From Gerris lacustris (Eukaryota > Arthropoda > Insecta > Hemiptera > Gerridae), in the NCBI GenBank assembly GCA_951217055.1, contig OX578277.1, positions 60,570,173 through 60,634,172 of the forward strand: DNA of 64,000 nt, written 5' to 3'. How positions within the stretch are numbered: the stretch's first letter is position 1; every line of letters begins with the position of its first letter. Positions 24,508 through 35,545 of this stretch are shown here, one piece after another. A program made the translations under genes and the position numbers. A model generated the notes under the pieces. The model searched no databases, was not told the DNA's origin, and worked only from the letters and a program-made list of their open reading frames with translations.

Positions 24508-24725
24508 GTAGTTCTGTGAACAGTAGACCCCCCCCCCCCCCAAAAAAACATAGTTTTTAATGACTTTCTGGAACCTCCATCCAAATTTCAATAAAAACGA
24601 ACAATGCGTTTGGTTGTGATTGAGTAACAAACAAATTTACAGATAGACAACACGCCTAATGGTCAGATTAAAACAGGATAACCATCACAGTTAACAATCG
24701 TACTATTAATTCTGTGAACAGTAGA
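24508..24725 (+). mobile_element. Retroposon-like insertion flanked by a 17-bp direct repeat
   Basis: The sequence TTCTGTGAACAGTAGAC occurs at both ends of this segment, as expected for a target-site duplication of a LINE-type insertion. The inside has CCATCCAAATTTCAATAAAA and GAGTAACAAACAAATTTAC, which resemble the 3' region of RTE-type elements. It is short and 5' truncated. A run of C and A follows the first repeat. Confidence 0.5.
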
Positions 24726-24894
24726 CTTGAAATTGAATCTATTTAATCTATTTAGTTGTTTATTATCAAATATGGGATAAATTAAAATTTAATGCCTTTG
24801 AGGGGGAAAAATCAAAATCTTTACCTTGGGTTCAAAATGATGCAAAACCTTACATAGGGCTTAACTATGATTGGTTGAAAAGTGTGTATACTTT

Positions 24895-25110
24895 CCTAAA
24901 TAATAATACTCCGAGGCGCAACAGCTGGATGACACTGGGTTGGTGAGCTCCATGAGCTGTATAAACCGTATAATTGGCATTTGTAACCAAATAGACACCA
25001 CTTCACATAAGCAGCTATCCTTTTATGCGTGATACTAGGGGAACACTGGGCATGGTGACTCTTCCTTGAGTCAGGAATCGAACCTGGGACCTCCTGTGTG
25101 TGGATATGTC
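24895..25110 (-). mobile_element. tRNA-derived SINE-like sequence
   Basis: On the minus strand the segment begins with CAGGAGGTCCCAGGTTCGAT, containing a good RNA polymerase III B box (GGTTCGATTCC). A clear A box was not identified, and the rest has no tRNA fold. It reads as a decayed SINE or tRNA pseudogene. Confidence 0.4.
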
Positions 25111-25154
25111 CATATTCCTCCCTTCTTAAGATTAAAAATATTTGTTTATCACTA

Positions 25155-25690
25155 TTCTTTCAAATTTTGTAATAGTACATTACGCGTCTAGTGCAGAAAG
25201 TAGCATTTTGTATGCGAGTGTGGAGTTTGCACCCGAGCGACAGCGATGGTAGTAAAACCACACGAGCAAAGCAAAATGCAGTTTTCGCCCGAGTTGCGTA
25301 CCGTACTTTATCTACGATTGTGGATTTTAATAATAAATACAGACAAAAATGTGATAAACTTCCTTTATGTAAGTTCGTATCATAATCGCTTATTGTTTTT
25401 CTCAAACAAACAGCAAATTAGTTTTGTTAAATGTAAACAAACTCGCTAATCATGTGTTAAGGTGAAAAATTCCTCACATCGCACGGTTATGAAACACACA
25501 TACGCAATGAATACAGCTACGAAAAGAATCACTTTCCACGCATCTAAACAGAGATATAATGTTTACATTTCGTATCAATCATAGATAAACATATTTTTTT
25601 TTAGACCCTTGCTAATAATTGCACAGCAATATTTTACAGTGTATTTCATGCAGTGTATTTATTTTATAAAATAGCAGCCTTGCACCCGTG
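25155..25690. repeat. GC-richer dispersed repeat (CGAGCG/CACGAG motifs)
   Basis: This stretch stands out from the AT-rich intron through motifs such as GTGCAGAAAGTAGCATTTTG, CACCCGAGCGACAGCG and CCACACGAGCAAAGC. A similar style of sequence appears at 38005-38460 (GCACGAGCGTGTAGCACGAG). Short overlapping reading frames on both strands have no recognisable domain. Probably a nonautonomous element of unknown class. Confidence 0.4.
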
Positions 25691-26388
25691 CAGACTTTTA
25701 GGTCAAAATAACATAATGGGATTAGGTGTTCATATTCATAAAAAACATACTCCAAGATAAAATTAAATTATTCCAAATCTTTAGTGCAAAATGTGTACAA
25801 AATATTATTAATTCCCTGATAGTGATTTGGGGCCCATGTTTGAGGTCCAATAAAATTAGTTTTGCAAGAGATCATTACAGCAATCACACATTGCCTAAAC
25901 CAGGGGTGCCCAACCTTTTTTAATCAAGGGCCACATTGTCAATATTCAAAGGGAAGGCGGGCGGGCCGGGGGCCGAAGGTGTACCGGGGGGGGGGGTCCT
26001 CCCCTAGAAAATTTTTAAATTTTTACCCTCATAAAACACGTTTTTATGCTTCCTAGAAGGTCAATTTTCCGTTTTGGTTTTAGCAGAAACACCATGTTAA
26101 TAAAGTTTTTTTCTGTTACTGGCCTAGTTTTACTTTGCAGAAAATAAAACACTCAAATATATGAGCCGGTCAGAGGAAAAGTGGTCCAACTGAAAAATTT
26201 TGAAATTTTGAGTTATACCGGTTTTCTTGTTCCTAGGGGTATTGTCTATTTAGTGTAGAAATGATATAAGTCAATTTGTTTTGGTTACCGAGATAATGGC
26301 TCCCTAATGTTATTCCTCTTAGCAGATTGTCGCGCGCCAGGCGGAATAGTGGTATAACTCAGGATGCCGCTAGTCAAGCCTTCAGTCT

Positions 26389-27150
26389 GTGATTCCCATT
26401 GCGTGGTTCCCTCAGTTGTGTGTTATTCTTTACCGATGTGCTGTGTTGTTATTTTGCTTTAAAATGAACAATTTGAGTGATAACCCTTTAGTTAGTGAAG
26501 AAAATAATGTTCAGAAAGGAAAGAAACGTATGCGACACAATAGTGAGCAGTGGCGTAACTATGGGCCCGCGCGGGCCCGCATTGCGGGGGGGCCCCCAGT
26601 GACAAGGGGCCCCAAATCCAGAAATAACTGGAATTACTATCCTTGTACCAACGTCGAGGGGGCCCCCAATCCTGAACGCAAGAGGTTTTTTTTTTTTTTT
26701 GTTGTTTTTTGCTCATGCATTTTTTTTTGTGGGGGGCCCCCAAAAAGTTCTTGCGGGGGGGCCCCCAATGGTCTAGCTACGCCACTGATAGTGAGAATAA
26801 AAAAATTGAACACCAAACAAGAACCTTTTAAGTGGCTACAAGTTCAGTGGCTGCGATTTGACTGCACACCTAGTGTATTTTTATACAAAGAGACATTAAA
26901 CCATATCATCAAGTTCAGTACTTTAGATATGAAAATGAAACCAGCCAAAGGGAGACCTCGTACTTCCATACCTGAGAACTTATATCGACTGTATGATTCT
27001 CCTAGGTCAATCACGGTAGCAAAGAAGAAGGATATGATAGAACTTCTACAGTGGATTCCTCCTATTCATCATGAGTTTTTCAATAATTTTATAGCCAATA
27101 ACGATACCATTGACATGGGACCCATTTCTGATTATGAAGAAGAAGGTTAA
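26389..27150 (+). pseudogene. Transposon-borne ORF interrupted by a MITE (253 codons as read)
   Basis: The frame is open from 26389 to a TAA ending at 27150. A hAT MITE at 26548-26787, with its 8-bp duplication, adds 248 bases and is read straight through, contributing about 80 residues rich in Gly, Pro and Phe. Before the insertion the upstream frame would have met a stop just after the target site, so the present ORF joins two frames. The 3' part (about 26796-27150) looks coding: KMKPAKGRPRTSIPENLYRL, then KKKDMIELLQWIPPIHHEF and an acidic tail. I do not recognise the family; it is most likely a domain encoded by the 26161-28631 element rather than a host gene. Confidence 0.55.
26548..26787. 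mobile_element. hAT MITE (240 bp) inside an ORF
   Basis: The ends CAGTGGCGTAACTAT and CTAGCTACGCCACTG are inverted, and the 8-bp duplication ATAGTGAG flanks both sides (26540-26547 and 26788-26795). The interior is GC-rich, with repeated GGGGGGCCCCC blocks and a T-rich stretch. The perfect duplication implies a fairly young insertion. Confidence 0.9.
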
Positions 27151-27443
27151 ATTAGTTGGCATTTTTGCTTAGAGAGATCTTTATTTTTGTTCCCATTCTT
27201 TTAATATAAGTAAATGCACATTACTGTTATGTTTATTATAATTTTACATTTTAATGAGTGAAATAAAACTATGCTTTTAATTTGTTTGTAACTTTTAATT
27301 GTTTTGTTAAAACTCAATTTTTAATACCATAAAAATATTTCAAGTATAATATGTAAGGTATTGTGTGTTTTATTAGCATTGTTCGTTGTTCAGTATTACT
27401 ATGAGTCAAAAGTAAATAAATTTTGATTAACTATTATAGGCCA

Positions 27444-28130
27444 AGAGCGTTAGCTCAAAAAAGGCCCTTAACGGGAAAAAAATCGGGGAAAGCTGAATTT
27501 TGGTTTATGACTTTATTTTGATCCCCTGATGAAAACATACTAAGTTTTCCCCCTCGAGGGAGGTCGGCGTTGGCCACCATTTTGAAAAAAAGGGACCAAA
27601 ATTCGGATTTTGGCAAATATCTTCGTTCTCATCGATGATACGACAAAATAGTTAGTATAAAATTTGTAGAGCTTTAAATTGTCTACAAAAAAGGTTCAAT
27701 GTCATTATACGCTAAAGTCAATAGTTTCGAAGCTATAGCGCCGCGAAGTGCGACACTTTTAGCATATATTTACGTATTTTTACCCCTACCTGTTTTGCTT
27801 GTCATATTATTTATTGTTTCTGAGGGACAATATATAGCGCTATAGCTTCGAAACTATTGACTTTAGTGTATAATGACATTGATCCTTTTTTGAAGACAAT
27901 TTAAAGCCCTACAAATTTGATAATATCTATTTTTGTCGTATCATCGATGAGAACGAAGTTATTGGCCAAAAACCGAATTTTGGTCCCTTTTTTTCGCAAT
28001 GGCGGCCAACGCCGACCTCCCTCGAGGGGGAAAACTTAGTATGTTCATCAGGGGACCAAAATAAAGCCATAAACCAAAATTCAGCTTTCCCCGAATTTTT
28101 TCTCGTTCTAAGTCTTTGGCGCTTGGCCTA
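27444..28130. mobile_element. Long palindromic (foldback) element
   Basis: The two halves are inverted copies. The left arm begins AGGCCAAGAGCG and contains AAAGCTGAATTTTGGTTTAT, CCCCCTCGAGGGAGGTCGGC and CTATAGCGCCGCG; the right arm repeats these in reverse and ends GGCGCTTGGCCT. Arms are about 300 bp with a centre near 27790. A transcript would fold into one long hairpin. No ORF is evident. Confidence 0.8.
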
Positions 28131-28739
28131 ATTATTATAAAACAAAGTTTTTTTTTTATAATTATATTTTATAGAAGGGAAGATACTTTTGTACTCATCG
28201 TACTTACGTAATGTGTATTACCAGAAATAAAATTTAAGGGGCTTTAATCTTATTAATAAGATAAAAGCTTAATAAAACCAAAAGGCTGCCATCAAGTCAG
28301 TGTCATTCACAAAAATAATTTGCTTTTTATCACTTGTTAAATGGAAAAATGGTATAACGCATTGAGTTAAACCATTTTTTCTATGAATATTGCAAAAAAT
28401 TTAAGCGGATAAGTGGTATTCTGGATTTCGGATCTAATTTAACTGTTATAATTTAGCCCAATAACTATGATTCTAGTATCATATGAAACTTCAACATCTT
28501 TGGATTAGGAATACATAAAAACCTACTTAAAAGGTATTACCCTGATTTTTTAATTTACTATAACGCAAAACCCTTATTTTCTAAAAGTTGTTAAAAATGC
28601 AGTTGGACCACTTTTCCTCTGACCGGCTCATATATTAAAATTATTGTAATTAACCACACAAGTATAAAAATACAACAATAACAGTATGAATTACAAAAAA
28701 AGGTAGTCTTTCATTTTACAAAGTTATTAATCAAAATTT

Positions 28740-29160
28740 CAAGTTTGTATGTAACTTAGCTTCAGTGAGATGGTTGAAACTGCTTTGCACTTGTACTTGA
28801 AATGTCTTTCCACTTAAGCTCGAACTTGGTTGTACCAATCATTAATAACGATTTTAAGTGTTCATCTGTGAGGGAAGACAAGTTTTTTCCTAAAAGATTT
28901 CACCTGATGGTGGCATGAACAAGTGAATTAGATCCCTGCAGTTTTAAGTTTAAAAAATTTAAATGCCCTGTAATGTTAACCAAGAATGCTAATTTCCACA
29001 ACCACACTGTATCAGAAAGTTCTGGCACTTGGAGACCTTAGTCAGTCATGAAAATATCTAGCTCTGCAAGAAGTTCAAAAAACCTTTATAACACTTTACC
29101 CCTACTGAGCCATCGGACTTCGCAATGATAGGGAACGTCCGGATAAGTACTGTCAATTTC
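28740..29160 (-). pseudogene. hAT transposase remnant (GTF2IRD2/ZBED-like)
   Basis: Translated on the minus strand, the segment gives YHCEVRWLSRGKVL, FFELLAELDIFM, VWLWKLAFLVNITGHLNFLN, LKLQGSNSLVHATIR and later TKFELKWKDISS. These match the order and sequence style of hAT transposases related to GTF2IRD2 and ZBED5/FAM200 proteins. In-frame stops and frame changes between the blocks show it is dead. It belongs to the 25901-29306 element. Confidence 0.85.
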
Positions 29161-29468
29161 AGCTGGGCTGTTCGGCATTAGGGAATAAATATATTACAGA
29201 TTCTCTGAATGCTTGTAAATTCTTCGTTTTTATGGCAACACGGCGGGCCACATAAAATCGGCTCGCGGGCCGGATCCGGCCCGCGGCCGTAGGTTGGGCA
29301 CCCCTGGCCTAAACTATGGAAATGTAATCTATGGCGGTACAACAGTTTAAGGGTTCTCTAATATAGCCTTGAGACCATAATAGGAAGTTAAATAAAAATC
29401 ATCGTTTTCTATTTAAAAAAATTAGTCCATGTTGAGTGTTAAATCTTATTTAGATCTTTTCTTATTAG

Positions 29469-29650
29469 ATGGTGTTGGTGGCAAAAGAAGAAAGGTAGCA
29501 GTAGATGAATACAAGCTTAGAGAAGCTCTGGATAAGGGATGGAAACGTGAAACTTACATCACTGGTGTTACCAAAGGTGGCATCAAAGGGGAGGTAATTT
29601 ATACATCACCTTGTGGGCGCTCCTTTAAGTACTATTCAGACCTTGTAAGG
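29469..29650 (+). CDS. tou: tou exon: MBD/TAM domain, first part
   Basis: Acceptor TTTTCTTATTAG, donor AGG|GTAAGT. It completes Asp and encodes GVGGKRRKVAVDEYKLREAL, then DKGWKRETYITGVTKGG and GEVIYTSPCGRSFKYYSDLV. The GWKRE...GEVIYTSPCGRSFK pattern is the core of the methyl-CpG-binding (TAM) domain. In BAZ2 proteins this domain binds DNA or RNA with little or no methyl-CpG preference, so methyl reading should not be assumed. The domain continues in the next exon. Confidence 0.98.
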
Positions 29651-29805
29651 GTAAGTAAACATTTAATTTATTATTCTAAAGTAAATTAATTTAAAAAATT
29701 ACAATATTAATGTTAAATAAACAAATCTGTTACCTTCTGGTACACTTGCCTTCTAATTTGTATCACTAACTTCAGGTTATATTTAATTTATGTTTTTCTT
29801 TGCAG

Positions 29806-29966
29806 TATTTGGAAAAGCACAATTCAGAACTGGGTAGGGAACATTTTTCATTTAGCTGTAGGATACTTCTTGGTGACTACATTGAATCTGTCCAAGGAAA
29901 GGAACCAATTAGATTGAGCCAAGAAACATTAGCGGCTAAACTCAACTTAGTTATGCAGCAATACAG
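29806..29966 (+). CDS. tou: tou exon: MBD/TAM domain, second part
   Basis: Acceptor CTTTGCAG, donor CAG|GTATGC. It opens YLEKHNSELGREHFSFSCRI and continues LLGDYIESVQGKEPIRLSQE and TLAAKLNLVMQQY. LVR-YLEKH across the junction is the closing helix of the MBD; the HFSFSCR...GDYIES part is the C-terminal extension seen in BAZ2/Tou. It leaves two bases (AG), completed by G of the next exon. Confidence 0.97.
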
Positions 29967-30167
29967 GTATGCCAATTTATATTTCCTATGGCTTATGATT
30001 TAGATAATTTATAGGAAATATTCAACTGTTTAGTTCATAAGATTTTCACATTTAAAAATCAAAATGTTATCTTAACATTTTTTTTTTTTTAACCTGGAGC
30101 AAATAAAATGTTTTAAATTTACTTAGAAAAAGTATTGCTCAGCTGTTTAGAGATTTATACTATAACT

Positions 30168-32111
30168 AGCTGGGTACCCGTGCTTCGCTACGGAGTGTTA
30201 TTATAATTAGATTAGTTTATAAACAACCATAATGAAACATATAAATTATTTTACTATGCAAGAATATCTAGATTCTATCTCTCCCACCTATTTCTATACC
30301 CCCTCCTCTTTGATAAGCTAATTTTAAAATATCCTAAATTCCCCCTCCCCCAAAGTAAAATATGACAAAACAATACATAAAAACTATTACTCTACTCTTA
30401 AAGAGCTTTTGCATCATCAATGGTATTCATTACATTGACCCCGTATTCATTACTTGTATCATACCCCTGTGTACCAAATTTAAATTTCCAAAATTAATGT
30501 AGGCTGTCATTTTCCCCTTGCTTTGAAGTTCAAGTGGGCAAATTTTTATCGACATCGAAATGAAACTGTAGATTTGTATAAAGAACATACACCCACATAT
30601 GTTGATTTTTATATATATATATAGCTATAAATTTCCATTTTACTCCCTCCTAAATAAAATTGTACATAACAATTACTTTTCTCTTAAAGTGCTTTTCAAT
30701 GATATGCATGATATGAAGGGAATCCATTACTTTGACATTTTTACACCGTACCCCTTTGTACCAAAATTTAAATTTCGAAAATTCATGCAGACAGTGACTT
30801 CCCCCTTGCTTTGAAGAGAAAGTGAGTATATATTCATCAAATTGGGATAAAACTGTAGATTTGTATAAAAGACATACCCTCATACAGACACGCTTCTTTT
30901 TTTATAAGATATAGCTATATTTTTCCATTTTACCCCCTCTTAAATGAAAATACATATGACAAAACTGTAAATAACAACAATTAATGTAATCTTAAAGAGC
31001 TTTTCAACGATATCCATCATAAAGGGTATTCAGTCCTTTGACCCCGTATTCATTATTGTACCCTGTTCCTTGTGTACCAAAATTTAAATTTCGAAAATTC
31101 ATGTAGACACTGATTTTTTCTTCCTTTGAAGGTCAAGTGTGCATTTTTTGATTGAGATCTTACTAAAACTGTGGATTTGTATAGAGAACATACACACATA
31201 CATTGACTTTTAGATATATTTTTCCATTTACCCCCCTAAATGCACGTAAAAACAATTTCTGTACTCTTAAAGAGCTTTTCAACAGTATGCATCATGAAGG
31301 GTTTTTAACTTTGACATTTGTACCCCGTACCCCTGTGTACCAAAAATTTCATTTCGAACATTCATGTAGACAGAGATCTTCCCCTTGCTTTGAAGGTCAA
31401 GTGAGCAAACTTTCATCGAGATCGAATTAAAACTGTTGATTTGTATAAAGAACATAAACACATTCACACATACGTTGACTTTTATAGATATAGATATACA
31501 TTTCCATTTTACCCCCCTCCTAAATGAAAATATGAAAAAAACGTACTTAACAACAATTAATGTACTCTTAAAGAGCTTTCCAACGATATGCATCATGAAG
31601 GGTATCCATTACTTTGACATTTGTACCCCGTACCTCTGTGTTCCAAAATTTTAATTTCGGAAAATCATGTAGGCAGTGACCTTCACCTTGTTTAGAAAAA
31701 AAAGAGTGTAAATATTCATCAAATTGGAATAAAACTGTAGATTTGTATAAAAGACATTCTCTCATACAGATACTCTTCTTTTTATAATATAGTATAGATA
31801 TAGTTATATTTTCGGTTTTACCCCCCTCCAACATGAAAATATGACAAAACTACACATAACAACAATTAGTACTCTTAAAGAGCTTTTCAACGATATGCAT
31901 CATGAAGGAAATTCATTACTTTGACCCCGTATTCATTACTTGTACCCCATACCCCTGTGTACCAAAATTTAAATTTCGAAAATTCATGTAGACCTTGATT
32001 TTCTCCTTGCTTTGAAGGTCAAGTGTGCAAATTTTCATCAAAATCGGGCTTAAACTGTAGATTTGTATAAAGAACAAACACACGCACACACACATACGTT
32101 GACTTTTATAT
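30168..32111. repeat. Six-unit tandem array (about 275-310 bp per unit)
   Basis: The landmark CTTAAAG followed by AGCTTTT recurs at 30397, 30683, 30991, 31265, 31567 and 31873, giving spacings of 286, 308, 274, 302 and 306. Each unit also carries GATATGCATCATGAAGGG, CCCTGTGTACCAAAATTTAA and AAAACTGTAGATTTGTATAA. The array is preceded by ACTAGCTGGGTACCCGTGCT at 30167, a head motif common at the edge of insect repeats, and followed directly by a mariner-like element. Open frames within it are shadows with no domain. It is probably a transposon with internal tandem amplification. Confidence 0.85.
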
Positions 32112-32112
32112 A

Positions 32113-33155
32113 CAGGGTTGTCCAAAAGTCTCCCCCCCCCCTCTTAACTTTTGAACGGTTTGAGATAAATTAATGAAACTTGGGGGATCTCTACCATGCA
32201 AAGGGAAGTTTGTTTTCATGCAATCACCCACTAGGGGCAACCGCCTACTTTGCCCCCAGGTCGCACAACTTCAAAATTTCAAATTGGAGTGTATATTTTT
32301 GATAGCATATTTGGATTCTACGGTTAAAAATAATAAACTTTTACTTGAAACTTTTTTTTCTATTTCCAATATTTTGCCCTCTATAGGGGGGCAAAGATAG
32401 CAAAATAACCCTTTCGATAATACGTTGTAAAATCTAAACGGTTAGAGATAAATTAATGAAACTTAGGGGATCCGTACCATGTAAAGGGAAGTTTGTTTTC
32501 ATGCAATCGCGCAGTAGGGGCAACCACCCATTTTGCCCCCAGGCCTCCTAACTTAAAAATTTTAACCTAAAGTGTATATTTTTGATAGCAGATTTAGATT
32601 CTACAGCAAAAAATAAAAATATTTTACTTCAAACTTTTTTTTCCATCTCCAATATTTTGCCCCCTATAGGGGGGAAAGGTATAAAAATGGTAAATTTCAT
32701 CGCCTAGGGGCAAAATGGTGGTTGCCCCTAGTACGCGAGTGGATGAATACACACTTCCCTTTACATGGTACAGATCCCCCCAAGTTTCATTACTTTATTT
32801 CTAACCGTTTAGATTTTATTACGATCTAAGTGTTATTTTCTTACTATTTCGGAAGGGTTATTTTGCCATCTTTGCCCCCCTGTAGAGGGCAAAATATTGG
32901 AAATAGAAAAAAAAGTTACAAGTAAAATTTCAATATTTTTCACCGTAGAATCCAAATATGCTATCAAAAATATACATTCTAATTTGAAATTTAGAAGTTG
33001 GGTGGCCTGGGGGCAAAGTGGGCGGTTGCCCCTAGTGGACGATTGCATGAAAACAAACATCCCTTTGCATGGTAGAGATCCCCCAAGTTTCATTAATTTA
33101 TCTCAACCCGTTCAAAAGTTAAGAGGGGGGGGGGGGGGACTTTTGGACCACCCTG
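32113..33155. mobile_element. Tc1/mariner-like foldback element with internal repeated units
   Basis: The ends CAGGGTTGTCCAAAAGTC and GACTTTTGGACCACCCTG are inverted and flanked by TA on both sides. Inside, a unit containing GAAACTTGGGGGATCTCTAC, GGGAAGTTTGTTTTCATGCA and GGGGCAACC occurs twice in direct order (32150 and 32440 areas) and again in reverse order in the right half. A one-ended copy lies at 46236-46510. No transposase was seen. Confidence 0.85.
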
Positions 33156-33997
33156 TATATAGAAGATAGAAGATTGTCAGAGAAGAATCAACTTAGGTCT
33201 GGAAATGTTTTTTTAATGAACAATTTTTTCAAGTTGTTGATTAAAATATTAAGAAGTAATGTTATAGTTTTAGACTTCATAACCCATTTATTTTACTAGA
33301 ATGGACATTAATGAAATTTAAAATTAACTGGTTGTCATTTTGTTAAAACCGACTTCTTTTGTTAAAATGGTGCCCTATTTTATTCTTCATTCTCCACCTT
33401 CTATAGCATTAAACTTTTAATGTACATTATGTAAAGAAATGATTAAATTTTATTTCTACAAAGGATACCAGATTTGTACCTAATTATATAGTCTTTGCAA
33501 CTGCCAAAGAATTTAACAGTTGAAGTTTCCTTAAATTATGTTTGAATGTTTTTTTATGTTTGCACAAAATAGTCTAATGAATGTAATATGATTCCTCCCC
33601 TATTTCCTCTTTTTTAAATATTGTAAATATCCTTAGAAGGGGTTTTATAAAAATCCCTGAATACTCCTTGTAATGGATTGCAATGGTATAATATTTTATT
33701 TTAGAATAATAAAGATGAAAAGATATATTTATAGGACCATTTTTAATGTGTCATGAGTACTATTCATTACTTATAAAGAAATTATTTAATAAATGAAAAC
33801 GAGTTGGATTGAGTTTAGTTATTTGGAAATACAAATTGCTTTCCCTAAATCCAGTGGACAACAATTTCTTTAACTCACAGCAATGTAGTACTTATAATTT
33901 AGACTGGCAAAAAAGTCCCCCCCCCCCCACCTTTAGTTTGGTAAAGCGGTAGGAATGAAGGACTATGGACCTTCTGACCAAATAGCTCCCTCTTAAG
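33156..33997 (+). other. Intronic, nothing recognised
   Basis: AT-rich intron. A 14-base C run near 33918 follows GGCAAAAAAGTC, possibly a scrap of the mariner-like family found at 32113. No coding signal. Confidence 0.6.
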
Positions 33998-34665
33998 CAG
34001 TGGTTCTCAAAATGGGGTCAATGAGATCCCCTTGAGGTAGGGTTACCATACGTCCGGACTGAAACATCTGTCCGGTTTTGAGAAATGTCCGGATTTTAAG
34101 AAAAATCAGAAAGCTAAATAGGCTTCCCTACCAAAAGAAGGAACCTCAACAACTCTTGAGAAATGGAAATAAATATTTGAAGCATTTTCAAGAAGAAACG
34201 TCTCTTTTTTTAATATACATTTAAAATAGTAGAATTCGCCATGGTCTGCCTATTTTTCAATGATGGGGCCTATTTGGGCACCTGAAAGAGAAAGCTTATC
34301 TCTGTCAGTTGTAAAAGAGCTTCTTAATATTAAAGCAAATTCTATTATCACATGCTCAGAATTCCACGACAAAATCAAAAATGACAAGCCTTTTCTTAGG
34401 AAAATTAGTTCATCTGAAAAGTATGATGGACCCAGCAGATACTAGCTAAAGTTGAATATGATATTAATAAATAAGTATTAATCAATTAATATATAACGTA
34501 ATTATATATTTGTAACTTATTTATTTTCCCAATTTCACAAAAAAAAAAAATCATTTTTTCCTCTGACCCCCCCCCCCCCCCTGGAGTTCCCTCTGTGATC
34601 TGGCCTTCATAAATTATGGTAACCCTACCTACAGGTAAAGTGGTTTCAGTAGGTCTGAGTTTGCA
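33998..34665 (+). mobile_element. hAT-related segment with inner TIR element
   Basis: GCAGTGGTTCTCAAAATGGG at 33997 is a typical hAT end. Inside, AGGTAGGGTTACCATACGTC at 34036 and its inverse TATGGTAACCCTACCT at 34617-34632 mark a 0.6-kb TIR element. A short frame at 34260-34442 reads ERESLSLSVVKELLNIK and FLRKISSSEKYD, resembling the C-terminal tail of hAT transposases. A run of C at 34567-34580 lies near the right end. The arrangement is decayed and the outer right boundary is uncertain. Confidence 0.6.
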
Positions 34666-35328
34666 ACCACCTATGAGTGTGAGCCTTTTTTTCCACACTA
34701 CATACTCTCAAAATAGATTGAAAGGGACAAATGACATGTCTGACCAAAACTAGGTCGAACATAGAAGAACTCGTTTAGGCAAAACAGATGTATCCATTCC
34801 ATCTTTAATTTAATGACTAAGATGTGCCTAATATTATTTTTGAATAAACTATGGTTTGTCAAAAAATGTTTTATTCTCGGCAACCTATATGCAGTGTGCA
34901 AAGTATTTGTAACCCCCGATTTTATAGATTTATATTGATTTTTAACATAAGTTTCCTCGAGCAATTGAACAATTTTTAAAGGGACAGAAACCTAAGAAAT
35001 TAGAGGACTGCTGCTCCAGAGTATTTGCCACGCTACTCTAGTGTCGATCAGTTACAACTCTAAAAGCCTTTTCCTTAGTTTTTGTCAATTGCACTTATAA
35101 GAATGGTCCTTCATAGTTTTAATTTAAATAATTTTATTATTAAAAATTAAAAAAAAAAAAAAACAACAACTTAATTTTGGATCGCATGTAACCAATTTCC
35201 TTCCTTATGATTATTGCATTTATTTTTTCACTATTTGTGTGTTTTTTTAAAAGTATACTTTAGTTAACTGCTTGATATAGTTTGTTGATTATGAATAATT
35301 TATCTTGAAATATTATGTGAAATTTATG

Positions 35329-35545
<217 letters not shown>

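Larger units (their letters stand above)
26161..28631 (+). mobile_element. TIR element nested in the hAT copy
   Basis: A 32-bp inverted repeat starting ATGAGCCGGTCAGAGGAAAA at 26161-26192 recurs in reverse at 28600-28631. The element is 2.5 kb, carries an open reading frame in its left half and itself contains a hAT MITE (26548-26787) and a palindromic element (27444-28130). The flanks read AAATAT and ATATTA, so the target duplication is unclear (possibly ATAT). The superfamily was not recognised. Confidence 0.75.
25901..29306 (-). mobile_element. hAT transposon (3.4 kb) with 8-bp target duplication, host to nested insertions
   Basis: The ends are CAGGGGTGCCCAACCTTTTT and its inverse, AGGTTGGGCACCCCTG. 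The perfect 8-bp duplication GCCTAAAC lies at 25893-25900 and 29307-29314, which is diagnostic for the hAT superfamily. GC-rich GGGCCGG subterminal stretches are present at both ends. A decayed transposase lies on the minus strand at about 28740-29160. A second TIR element (26161-28631) is inserted inside. The autonomous gene is broken by stops, so the copy is inactive. Confidence 0.9.

Noticed and set aside
25155..25450. Overlapping frames of 64-81 codons on both strands
   Set aside because: They lie in a dispersed GC-richer repeat and show no domain; overlapping frames on both strands argue against coding.
30599..31834. Several 70-105 codon frames on both strands
   Set aside because: They recur with the tandem units and change frame between units, so they are not genes.
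32173..33169. Mirror-image frames starting MKLGGSLPCKG
   Set aside because: They are produced by the inverted units of the mariner-like palindrome and are not coding.
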